10,588 bases of DNA from DATAYF01 sp036272735. Its GTDB lineage: Bacteria > Chloroflexota > Ktedonobacteria > Ktedonobacterales > Ktedonobacteraceae. This document shows, piece by piece, positions 4,575 through 10,588 of the stretch. Positions within the stretch are counted from its first letter, which is position 1. Each line of letters starts with the position of its first letter. The notes beneath the pieces are model-generated. The model saw only the letters and a program-made list of their open reading frames with translations, was not told the origin of the DNA and ran no database searches. Both the position numbers and the translations under genes were made by a program. Location of the stretch: positions 1 through 10,588 of the forward strand of contig DATAYF010000102.1 of assembly GCA_036272735.1 (NCBI GenBank), written 5' to 3'.

Positions 4575-6278
4575 CTAATAAATCACGACCTGCGTTTGCC
4601 AGTTGGTGTTGGCATAGAGCCAGGCGGCCTGGTCTAACGGCACATTGACGCAACCGTGGCTACCCGTGCCTGCAAACGATTTGTCGCCACCTGAATCGTT
4701 GTGGGGGAACTGCGTGCCTGGCCCGTAGTCGACGCGCCACCACGAGTCGTGGATGAAGTAGCCGCCAGCGTGATACAGTATCGCGTAATGGATCGGCGTG
4801 TCAGGATACCAGTAGGGCGAGCTTTTGGGTTCGGATGATTTGAATATCGTCGGCGATTCACGCGCCTGGATCGGCCACACGCCGGGCAGCGATGGCAGCG
4901 CTGCCTGCCCCGTCGTCACCTGGAAACCACGCACCAATTCGCCGTTCTGGTAAACACGCAGGGCCTGCTGCGCCAGCGAAATCACAATCACCTGCCCACG
5001 CAGCAAATTGTAGTGGTGCAACACTTGCATGTCGGTCTGATGCACCAGCGCATACGAGGTCTGGTCGCGATAATCGGCCTCGAACAGATGCAAATTAAAG
5101 GTATCGTTATTGGCTAATGTAACGACCTGCTGAAAATCTTGAGGCGTCACTGCTGAAGCGAGATAACCGTCGAGGTCGCTGCCAATCCCTGGATCACCAT
5201 AGCCTGTGTCCAGCGAATAGCTTTGCCCATTGAACGTGTCGTGATACATGTGCGCGCTGCCCCAGCTATCGACCTCGCTATGGAATTGCTCGACCAGCGA
5301 ATTGGCCTCGCTCTTCAAGATACCGAAGCCCAGTTGCCCATTTTCTTTATCGATGGTTTGCGAAAGCGTCATATAGCCTTGCATGTTCAGGTGCTGCTGC
5401 AATTGCGTCGTATTGGCATTCAGTTGCTTTTGATACACCGTTGCGTTGCCACCATACGATTGCAATAGTTTGATCCTGGTCGCAACATCTTTGAGTTTAG
5501 CTTCAAGAATATATGGCAGAGCTTGTATGGAGCGTACCACCGCCTGCATATACTGCAAATCGATCATACCATTCAAGTGCTGCATATCCGCGGCTGTGGT
5601 CGCTTGCGTCAGGACCTGCTCATCGGCTAGATACTGGTCCTGTAGCCACGAAGTATCCAGGTGATTGCCGTTCATCTGGTCCAGCGTCTGCTTGAATGTA
5701 TCCATGCGCGCCGCCGCTTCCGGCAACATGCCGAGTGCCCGCGTGGCATCGCGCGTTCGGCTAGTGATTGCCACATAATCCTTGGGGTACCTGGCCGCCT
5801 TGAGCTGCTTCTGTTCCTGCGTGAGCTGCTGAGTAAAGGCGTGCGTGGGCAGATGCTGCGCGCTCCGCTGCTTTAGCGTTGTCTGGAACTGTTGCATAGA
5901 ATCCTGCGCCTGCTGTCGGGTCTGTTGCGTCGTGTGGGCGATGATGCCATGCACACGCGTGGTAAGCTGTTGGTACTGCTTCGAGAGGTTTTGATAATAC
6001 TTGCTATTGGCTGATGCGTCAAATAGCGCAATGGGCGCGTGGGTTTTTTCCAATTGTTGCGTTTGTTGAATGACCGGTTGAAGGTCGTCGGGGGCAATCC
6101 CGATAGTCTGCGCGTGCGTGAGCAGACTATCGAGTTGCGCCTGCTTGGTCTGTGCTCGGCGTTGTAAAGCAGGGTCACCACCACAGGCGCTCAGTAGAAA
6201 CATGGAACCCAGGAGCAAGACAGTGCAAGTCGCCTGTGCTATGCTGGATAGAGCACGCGTGTTGTGTGGCGTACGCAT
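4575..6278 (-). CDS. L,D-transpeptidase (YkuD) lipoprotein
   Basis: A 567-aa exported lipoprotein. A basic N-terminus and hydrophobic segment end in the lipobox LSAC, so Cys32 would be lipidated and the protein anchored outside the membrane. Residues 33-428 form a Gln- and Leu-rich, largely helical region, possibly coiled coil, of unknown role. The C-terminal 139 residues are a YkuD L,D-transpeptidase domain: VIVISLAQQALRVYQNGE opens it, His510 lies in YFIHDSWW, and the catalytic motif is GSHGCVNVP (His541, Cys543). Such enzymes make 3-3 peptidoglycan cross-links or attach proteins to the wall. ATG 6278 lies 7 nt after the ffh stop, and its Shine-Dalgarno AAGGAGA sits inside the last ffh codons, so the two are probably co-translated. 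The large N-terminal extension is unusual for the family. Confidence 0.9.
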   Translation of the reverse strand: MRTPHNTRALSSIAQATCTVLLLGSMFLLSACGGDPALQRRAQTKQAQLDSLLTHAQTIGIAPDDLQPVIQQTQQLEKTHAPIALFDASANSKYYQNLSKQYQQLTTRVHGIIAHTTQQTRQQAQDSMQQFQTTLKQRSAQHLPTHAFTQQLTQEQKQLKAARYPKDYVAITSRTRDATRALGMLPEAAARMDTFKQTLDQMNGNHLDTSWLQDQYLADEQVLTQATTAADMQHLNGMIDLQYMQAVVRSIQALPYILEAKLKDVATRIKLLQSYGGNATVYQKQLNANTTQLQQHLNMQGYMTLSQTIDKENGQLGFGILKSEANSLVEQFHSEVDSWGSAHMYHDTFNGQSYSLDTGYGDPGIGSDLDGYLASAVTPQDFQQVVTLANNDTFNLHLFEADYRDQTSYALVHQTDMQVLHHYNLLRGQVIVISLAQQALRVYQNGELVRGFQVTTGQAALPSLPGVWPIQARESPTIFKSSEPKSSPYWYPDTPIHYAILYHAGGYFIHDSWWRVDYGPGTQFPHNDSGGDKSFAGTGSHGCVNVPLDQAAWLYANTNWQTQVVIY

Positions 6279-6285
6279 GAGAAGG

Positions 6286-7776
6286 TTATCTCCTTCCGCT
6301 TCGTGCCTTCTGTTTCTTCTTTTCCTTGCGGGCAGCCTTTCCAGACTTTTTGCCGCGTGGTTTGGGCAGCGTGGGCATACCCCCCATGCCTCCCGGCATT
6401 TCTGGCATACCCGGCATGCCTGCTCCGCCGCCAGACTGACGCATCATCTGTGCCAGCGGCCCCTTGCCGGAACGCATCTGGCGCATCATGGTGCGCATCT
6501 GGCCGAACTGCTCCATAAGCTGGTTGACTTCCTGAACGGTTGTGCCACTACCACGCGAGATACGTTTGCGGCGGCTCCCATTCAACAGGTCGGGGTTGCG
6601 CCGCTCTTCTCTGGTCATCGAAAGGATAATGGCTTCAACATACTTCAGTTGGTCGCCTTCCAGCGCCTCTTCCATCTCCGGCGTCGAGGCAAGCTTGTTC
6701 ATGCCTGGCAGCATCTCCATCACCTGGCGCAATGGACCCATACGTTTCAACTGGTGCATCGCGTTCAGGAAATCTTCCAGGTCGAACTTGCCCTCTTGCA
6801 GCTTCTTCTGCGTCGCCATCGCCATTTCCTGGTCGATGGTATCTTGCGCGCGCTCGATCAGTGAGAGCACGTCGCCCATACCCAGGATACGCGAGGCCAA
6901 ACGGTCGGGATAGAAAGGCTCGATGGCGTCGGTTTTTTCACCAACCGCCATAAACTTTACCGGCACACCCGTGACCGAACGAATGGAAAGGGCAGCGCCA
7001 CCACGGGCGTCACCATCCATTTTACTTAAAATCATGCCCGTCAACGAAAGTGCCTTGTTAAAATCATCGGCAACTCTCACCGCTTCTTGACCGGTCATGG
7101 CATCTGCGATAAGCAGGATCTCGCGCGGGTGCACGCGACTGCGGATGTTGGCAACCTCTTGCATCATGCGCTCGTCGATGTTCAAACGACCAGCGGTGTC
7201 GAGGATGACCACACTGTTCGCCTGCTCTCTAGCGTGAGCGAGTGCATTGACGCATATATTCACCGGGTCCGCACCCAGTGGTTCAGAGTAGACCGGAATA
7301 TTGATCTGTTTGCCGAGCGCTACGAGCTGGTTGATAGCGGCTGGACGATACATGTCGGCGGCCACCATCAAAGGGCGTTGCCCCTGCTTGCGCAAATAGT
7401 TGGCGAGCTTGGCTGCAGTTGTCGTCTTACCAGAACCTTGCAGACCGACCAACATAATCACGTTAGGAGGCGGCCCACCCAGGTCCAGTTTATTCTTCTC
7501 ATCGGTTCCCCCCAGCACCTCAACCAGTTCTTCGTTGACTATCGAAAGGACTTGCTGGGCCGGAGATAGGCTCCCCATGACATCAGAACCAATAGCCTTC
7601 TGCTTGACACGGTCAACGAATTGACGCGCCACCTTCAGATTGACATCGGCCTCGATCAGCGCCATGCGCACTTCTCGCAGGGCAGCGTTGACATCATCCT
7701 CCGTCAATTTCCCCTGCCCACTTAGATTATTGAATATACCCTCAAGTCGCTTGGATAAGCTTTCGAACATTGCCAT
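6286..7776 (-). CDS. ffh: Signal recognition particle GTPase Ffh
   Basis: Ffh/SRP54 binds 4.5S/6S RNA and signal sequences and delivers ribosomes making membrane proteins to FtsY. It is complete at 496 aa. The N domain covers residues 1-100. The G domain shows GLQGSGKTTT (111-120), DMYRPAA (141-147), DTAGR (193-197) and SKMDGDARGG (251-260). The Met-rich M domain runs from about 330, with the SRP RNA-binding SRRKRISRGSG at 401-411. The tail has Met/Gly/Pro repeats (452-470) and ends in a basic Lys/Arg-rich stretch, longer than in E. coli. The start MAMFE at 7776 is preceded by GGAGAGGA about 12 nt upstream. It is probably the first native chromosomal gene left of the integrated element, and is followed by the transpeptidase. 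Confidence 0.97.
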   Translation of the reverse strand: MAMFESLSKRLEGIFNNLSGQGKLTEDDVNAALREVRMALIEADVNLKVARQFVDRVKQKAIGSDVMGSLSPAQQVLSIVNEELVEVLGGTDEKNKLDLGGPPPNVIMLVGLQGSGKTTTAAKLANYLRKQGQRPLMVAADMYRPAAINQLVALGKQINIPVYSEPLGADPVNICVNALAHAREQANSVVILDTAGRLNIDERMMQEVANIRSRVHPREILLIADAMTGQEAVRVADDFNKALSLTGMILSKMDGDARGGAALSIRSVTGVPVKFMAVGEKTDAIEPFYPDRLASRILGMGDVLSLIERAQDTIDQEMAMATQKKLQEGKFDLEDFLNAMHQLKRMGPLRQVMEMLPGMNKLASTPEMEEALEGDQLKYVEAIILSMTREERRNPDLLNGSRRKRISRGSGTTVQEVNQLMEQFGQMRTMMRQMRSGKGPLAQMMRQSGGGAGMPGMPEMPGGMGGMPTLPKPRGKKSGKAARKEKKKQKARSGRR

Positions 7777-7810
7777 ACTGCTAAAAATTCCTCTCCGCCA
7801 ATGGTTAGTC

Positions 7811-7819
7811 GTGTCAATT
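7811..7819. repeat. Inverted copy of the integrase-side repeat core
   Basis: GTGTCAATT is the exact reverse complement of the AATTGACAC core present in both copies of the tandem repeat at 7908-7931. It lies about 90 bp away, close to the predicted ffh transcription start. It may mark the chromosome-side limit of the integrated element or may be chance. Confidence 0.35.
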
Positions 7820-7907
7820 TAGCCCCCATGATACCACATCGGAGGTATTACCTACAAGAACAAGCCTATAAAGCCAGCTCATACAACAAGCATGAACCTA
7901 TAAACAC

Positions 7908-7931
7908 CAATTGACACCACAATTGACACCA
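7908..7931. repeat. Perfect tandem 12-bp repeat beside the integrase gene
   Basis: CAATTGACACCA occurs twice without a gap (7908-7919 and 7920-7931), ending 5 nt before the integrase stop codon. The 9-bp core AATTGACAC is present again in inverted orientation as GTGTCAATT at 7811-7819. Tyrosine integrases bind short direct or inverted arm repeats and core sites near int, so these are candidate recombination or arm sites; function is inferred. Confidence 0.55.
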
Positions 7932-7936
7932 AATAG

Positions 7937-9079
7937 TTACGATTGTTCTCCAAACAGATCATCCATTTTCTTGATTGCATCTTGCCGCATCGAAGGCACA
8001 ACAGCGGCGTATATGTCCAGCGTTATCGAGACATCACTATGGCCTAAAAGCTCTTGAACCATATTCACCGGAACCCCCATACTTATCAAGATCGTTGCTG
8101 CACTATGCCGCAAGTCATGAAAGTGCATACGGGGTAGTCCAACATTCAAAAGCAGCCGATAAAATCGACGCCGAAGTGTGGTAGGGATAATATAGTCACC
8201 CACCTTATTCGAAAAAACAAGATCACGGTCTATCCATTCAGTACCAGCACCCTCTTTTCGCTCCAACTGTAAGGCTGCCTGTTTTTTGAGCAACGCAATC
8301 AAAAATTGAGGTAACAACATGTTGCGCCTACTTGCCTTAGTCTTGCCTTTCGTTTCAACGAAACGATATTCCGGTAGATAATTCAATGTCCTCGAAACAC
8401 GAAGCGTCCCCTTCACTAAATCAATATCAGACCAGCGAAGACCTAAGATTTCACCTATACGCATACCCATTGTCACCCCTAAAGCAATCGGTATCTCTAA
8501 CCCCTTCTCTCTTGCCTCACGTAAAAGAAGCCGCACTTGCTCAGGAGTAAGCACCGGACCCTCATACTCTACACGTCGAGGTACCTGCACATCATCGGTG
8601 ACGTTCACACTCACCAGCTTCATACGCCTTGCATACGTTAGCGCCTTATGCAACACGCCTTGAAATTGCTCTATACGACTGGCAGCAGCGCCATCCTTCA
8701 GCTTTCTACTATAAAACGTCTGCACCTGTTGAGCCGTCAACTTCTGCAACTTGATATGCCCAAGCCCAGGTATCAGGTGCTTATGCACAATAATACGATT
8801 GTTGAAGTAAGTACCTAACTCTATCGTTGGTTTCTCCACGTTCTCTAGCCAATACTCTAAAAAATCCTTCACCGTCTGTTGTGGTCCTGTCGCAAGTGTC
8901 CCTTGCTTTTGCTGAAACTTTGCATCTTCCAAAAGCTTATACGCTTCTTTTTCGGTACGAGCGTAGAGAGACTTATATTTTCCAGTCTCTTCAACCTTAA
9001 ACTTTGCCTCCCAGCGCCCATCCTTGCGCTGGAAGACAGAGCCACCACCGTGTACACTGCGTTTCCTTTGCCGTGCCAT
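7937..9079 (-). CDS. int: Phage-type tyrosine site-specific integrase
   Basis: A 380-aa tyrosine recombinase that would integrate and excise the element. An N-terminal arm-binding region (GGSVFQRKDGRWEAKF...) is followed by a SAM-like core-binding domain (about 68-170, TVKDFLEYWLENVEKPTIE) and a catalytic domain. All catalytic residues are visible: Arg207 (GMRIGEILGLRWSDID), His321 and Arg324 (HDLRHSAA), His347 (LGHSDVSIT) and nucleophile Tyr357 (LDIYA). The ATG at 9079 is chosen because AGGAGG lies 7 nt upstream; the in-frame GTG at 9085 would be only 1 nt from that site. The Shine-Dalgarno overlaps the stop of the excisionase gene, suggesting coupled translation. The gene is intact and probably functional. 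Its 3' end faces ffh and the repeat sites. Confidence 0.95.
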   Translation of the reverse strand: MARQRKRSVHGGGSVFQRKDGRWEAKFKVEETGKYKSLYARTEKEAYKLLEDAKFQQKQGTLATGPQQTVKDFLEYWLENVEKPTIELGTYFNNRIIVHKHLIPGLGHIKLQKLTAQQVQTFYSRKLKDGAAASRIEQFQGVLHKALTYARRMKLVSVNVTDDVQVPRRVEYEGPVLTPEQVRLLLREAREKGLEIPIALGVTMGMRIGEILGLRWSDIDLVKGTLRVSRTLNYLPEYRFVETKGKTKASRRNMLLPQFLIALLKKQAALQLERKEGAGTEWIDRDLVFSNKVGDYIIPTTLRRRFYRLLLNVGLPRMHFHDLRHSAATILISMGVPVNMVQELLGHSDVSITLDIYAAVVPSMRQDAIKKMDDLFGEQS

Positions 9080-9090
9080 ATTCACGCCTC

Positions 9091-9291
9091 CTACGCTGTT
9101 TCATGCGATTTAAGCCACTGCCGTAAAGAGTCGGGATGTACACGACGGACACCGCGCAGCAGCATCGAGGGTAGACCCTCCAAATAAATGTAGTGATAAA
9201 CTGTCGTACGGCATACTCCCAATTGAATAGCCACATCAGCAACGCTCAATAATACCGGTTGCGCCGTCAAAATCCTTTTTTGTCTTGCCAT
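9091..9291 (-). CDS. Excisionase-like helix-turn-helix protein
   Basis: A 66-aa protein with a MerR/excisionase-type winged HTH: LLSVADVAIQLGVCRTTVYHY followed by a wing-like RGVRRVHPDSLRQWLKSHE. Such proteins bind next to recombination sites, bend DNA and favour excision (Xis/RDF), or act as repressors. ATG 9291 is chosen because GGGGGTG lies about 5 nt upstream and the longer frame back to 9354 enters the preceding gene. It lies 13 nt downstream of that gene, and its TAG stop forms part of the integrase Shine-Dalgarno. Position directly before int is the usual place for xis in actinomycete-type integrative elements. Confidence 0.85.
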   Translation of the reverse strand: MARQKRILTAQPVLLSVADVAIQLGVCRTTVYHYIYLEGLPSMLLRGVRRVHPDSLRQWLKSHETA

Positions 9292-9304
9292 AGAACACCC
9301 CCTA

Positions 9305-9505
9305 CTATTTGGTTCCTGGTTGCGCCGTAGCATCGACCAGAAGTGAAAATGCATACGCTAACGCCATCCGATCAATATCCAACTTTGCACAACCATAGAG
9401 CGCGATCAGCACCCCCGCGACATAGAACGGAAACTCTGACGTACGTGACGCCCGGCCACGCTCTTGCATCTCTGGCTCAAGAGCGTGCATCTCTTCACTC
9501 GTCAT
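9305..9505 (-). CDS. Small protein of unknown function in the integrative element
   Basis: I do not recognise this 66-aa protein. The first 25 residues are hydrophilic and Glu-rich (MTSEEMHALEPEMQERGRAS). They are followed by a hydrophobic segment FPFYVAGVLIALYGCAKLD and a second, weaker one (MALAYAFSLLVDA), so it may be membrane-associated or a small helical pair. The start at 9505 has a strong AGGAGG site inside the end of the replication gene, and only 1 nt separates that gene's stop from this ATG. A role tied to replication or maintenance of the element is suggested by position only. Confidence 0.65.
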   Translation of the reverse strand: MTSEEMHALEPEMQERGRASRTSEFPFYVAGVLIALYGCAKLDIDRMALAYAFSLLVDATAQPGTK

Positions 9506-9506
9506 C

Positions 9507-10588
9507 TCATCCCTCCTCTTGCGCACCAGCAGAATGATACAGCTTTTGCTTGCGCCAGACCTCTTCCAGATAATCACGACCTTTCTCATCAAGGTAGGCT
9601 TGCCCATGCTTATAGAGCCATTGAAAGGTCAGCGACATATCCGCATCAGGCTCGGCATACGGACCCGCCAGCCACGCCGACATTGTGGAGGCATACCCGA
9701 TCATCGCCGCCAGGCCGCGCTCCAGGTTCTTCTCACGAATACGCTTACGCACGACCGGCCCCAGGTCAGGTTCGACCGGTTCAGAGAACGCCGACTGTGC
9801 CACAATCCACGCTGGATGTGTCGGCCAGCGCGATCGGTTACTATCTTCCGTGGGCAGTGCATAGCGCAGCCAGCCATCCGGCAAGCCATCAGCACTCCCC
9901 TCGATACTGCCCGCCGCATACTTCCACAACGCTTGTACCTGATCAAGCACTTCGTACGCGCCCTCTATCGGTTCGGTCAGGTTGCGCAAGAACTCCCGTT
10001 TGAGGTGAAATTCATGCCGCCACACCGGAGATGTCCCGTCCCAGGTGCCCCCATAGAGGCCAGCCGTGCCCTTGTGCCATATGTCATACATCCACGTCTT
10101 GTGCGACTTCTGCACAATTTCCAGCGTCTTGTTATAAATGCGGCACGAGATCGGCGAGGCGCTCGAACTAAAGCGCAGGTAGGAAGGGACATGCCCATCG
10201 AGGTTCACCGCATCAGGGCCATACACCACCGCTTGCTTCCGTGCCCGACTGATAAAGTCCTGTTCATAGTTGGCAAGCGTATAGTCATAGCCCATCACAT
10301 CCGCGCACAGATCTATGGAGGAGACTTGCAGGTGCAGCGCCGGACCAAAGAGCGCCATCAGAAAATCATGCACCTTGGAGAGCGCATCACCAAGCCAGGG
10401 CTGCGACCAGAGGTATTCCGAGGAAAAACGCACCTGCGCAATCAGCCCGTTGAACGTGCCACGCGCCACGACCAGCGAGAGCAGCGGACAGGAAAGTCTC
10501 CAGCGCCATTGCCGACCAGCTCCGTGCGGCTCGACAAAGAGCACCGCCCCCAGGAACGACCAGGGTGAGATGACCGCCGTTTCTGCCT
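9507..10588 (-). CDS. Replication initiator-like protein (Rep_trans/NicK-like), 5' end outside the window
   Basis: The frame is open to the window edge and the true start lies beyond it, so at least the last 359 residues are seen; a GTG at 10544 is only an internal candidate. Family-like motifs are VSSIDLCADV (window about 10296-10325), matching the RiDlxxD strand of rolling-circle initiators, CRIYNKTLEI (near 10142), matching the conserved YxK..E block, and VWRHEFHLKREFLRNL (near 10025). These resemble the replication initiation factor family (Rep_trans) that nicks element origins in ICEs and some plasmids. Its position upstream of Xis and Int fits an integrative element that replicates by rolling circle or transfers conjugatively. 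The C-terminal 150 residues are not diagnostic. Assignment is by motif pattern only. Confidence 0.7.
   Translation of the reverse strand, partial: AETAVISPWSFLGAVLFVEPHGAGRQWRWRLSCPLLSLVVARGTFNGLIAQVRFSSEYLWSQPWLGDALSKVHDFLMALFGPALHLQVSSIDLCADVMGYDYTLANYEQDFISRARKQAVVYGPDAVNLDGHVPSYLRFSSSASPISCRIYNKTLEIVQKSHKTWMYDIWHKGTAGLYGGTWDGTSPVWRHEFHLKREFLRNLTEPIEGAYEVLDQVQALWKYAAGSIEGSADGLPDGWLRYALPTEDSNRSRWPTHPAWIVAQSAFSEPVEPDLGPVVRKRIREKNLERGLAAMIGYASTMSAWLAGPYAEPDADMSLTFQWLYKHGQAYLDEKGRDYLEEVWRKQKLYHSAGAQEEG

Larger units (their letters stand above)
7777..7936 (-). promoter_or_regulatory. ffh leader and integrase/ffh junction
   Basis: These 160 nt separate the integrase stop from ffh and hold no gene or tRNA that I can see. 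A possible ffh promoter reads on the minus strand TTGTAG (7852-7857), 18 nt, TATCAT (7828-7833), with a TG one base before the -10 (extended -10). The predicted start would be near 7821, giving a leader of about 45 nt. GGTATTACC (7844-7852), a small palindrome, overlaps the edge of the -35 box. The repeat sites listed separately flank it. Confidence 0.35.
7937..10588 (-). mobile_element. Integrative element module: Rep, unknown, Xis, Int
   Basis: Four tightly packed minus-strand genes (gaps 1, 13, 11 nt) form a replication-excision-integration module like those of actinomycete integrative conjugative elements. The left end is probably at or near the repeats between int and ffh; the right end is outside the window. 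No tRNA target is visible on this side. The intact integrase, the intact HTH gene and their strong ribosome binding sites suggest recent or active mobility. Confidence 0.75.

Noticed and set aside
4537..4653. 39-residue N-terminal extension of the DUF433 antitoxin
   Set aside because: It overlaps the transpeptidase C-terminus and lacks family similarity, while ATG 4536 has a strong Shine-Dalgarno.
6118..6864. 248-codon plus-strand open frame across the start of the transpeptidase and the 3' half of ffh
   Set aside because: It is antisense to two clearly coding genes, is His- and Arg-rich with no domain, and has no ribosome binding site; it is a codon-bias shadow.
7908..7931. CRISPR array
   Set aside because: Two abutting 12-bp units without spacers do not form an array, and no cas gene is present.
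7777..7936. tRNA as the integration target next to int
   Set aside because: No cloverleaf-like stems, TTC-loop motif or CCA-type end could be found on either strand by eye.
9519..10568. 349-codon plus-strand open frame opposite the replication gene
   Set aside because: The minus strand has replication-family motifs and tight operon spacing; the plus-strand product is Arg-rich with no recognisable family.

Overview
The window looks like an accessory-rich piece of a bacterial chromosome, most likely from Chloroflexota, perhaps Ktedonobacteria. This is inferred from the mixture of a chromosomal ffh, a lipoprotein L,D-transpeptidase, a TnpB lineage without a zinc finger and an actinomycete-like Rep/Xis/Int cassette; no rRNA or other taxonomic marker is present. 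All twelve protein genes lie on the minus strand and read from right to left. The only plus-strand signal is a transposon-end-like sequence at the left edge.

Right part (10588 to about 7800). A replication initiator-like gene (cut by the window edge), an unknown 66-aa protein, a 66-aa excisionase-like HTH protein and a tyrosine integrase follow each other with gaps of 1, 13 and 11 nt. This is the core of an integrative, possibly rolling-circle-replicating element. Just past the integrase stop is a perfect tandem 12-bp repeat, with an inverted copy of its 9-bp core about 90 bp further on. These are candidate recombination or arm sites, and the element reads directly towards ffh.

Centre (7776 to 4273). 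ffh (SRP GTPase) is followed after 7 nt by a large lipoprotein L,D-transpeptidase. Then comes a DUF433 antitoxin with its DUF5615 PIN-like toxin partner. The toxin is damaged: it has no ATG start, and a one-base frameshift moves its last 32 codons out of frame.

Left-centre (about 3905 to 1930). A complete IS607-type element lies immediately beyond the toxin. It has a MerR-HTH/serine recombinase tnpA overlapping tnpB by 4 nt. tnpA has a near-consensus promoter whose predicted first transcribed base is the A of the ATG, but the recombinase has Cys where the catalytic Arg of the YARVS motif should be. TnpB lacks the usual RuvC-II Glu position and the zinc-finger cysteines. The 3' end of tnpB holds hairpins expected of an omega-RNA, and its guide would run into the lysE leader.

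Left part (1885 to 1). A LysE/RhtB exporter and a nucleotidyltransferase follow. The best ribosome binding site of the nucleotidyltransferase lies inside a perfect 7-bp inverted repeat. Bases 1-250 carry hairpins like the right end and omega-RNA of a second TnpB-type element on the plus strand, so lysE and the nucleotidyltransferase sit between two transposon ends. No rRNA, tRNA or CRISPR array was seen. I did not find a clearly new multi-gene system. The strongest leads are the degraded or altered catalytic residues in the IS607 element, its leaderless promoter, the broken toxin beside an intact antitoxin, and the repeats at the integrase/ffh junction.
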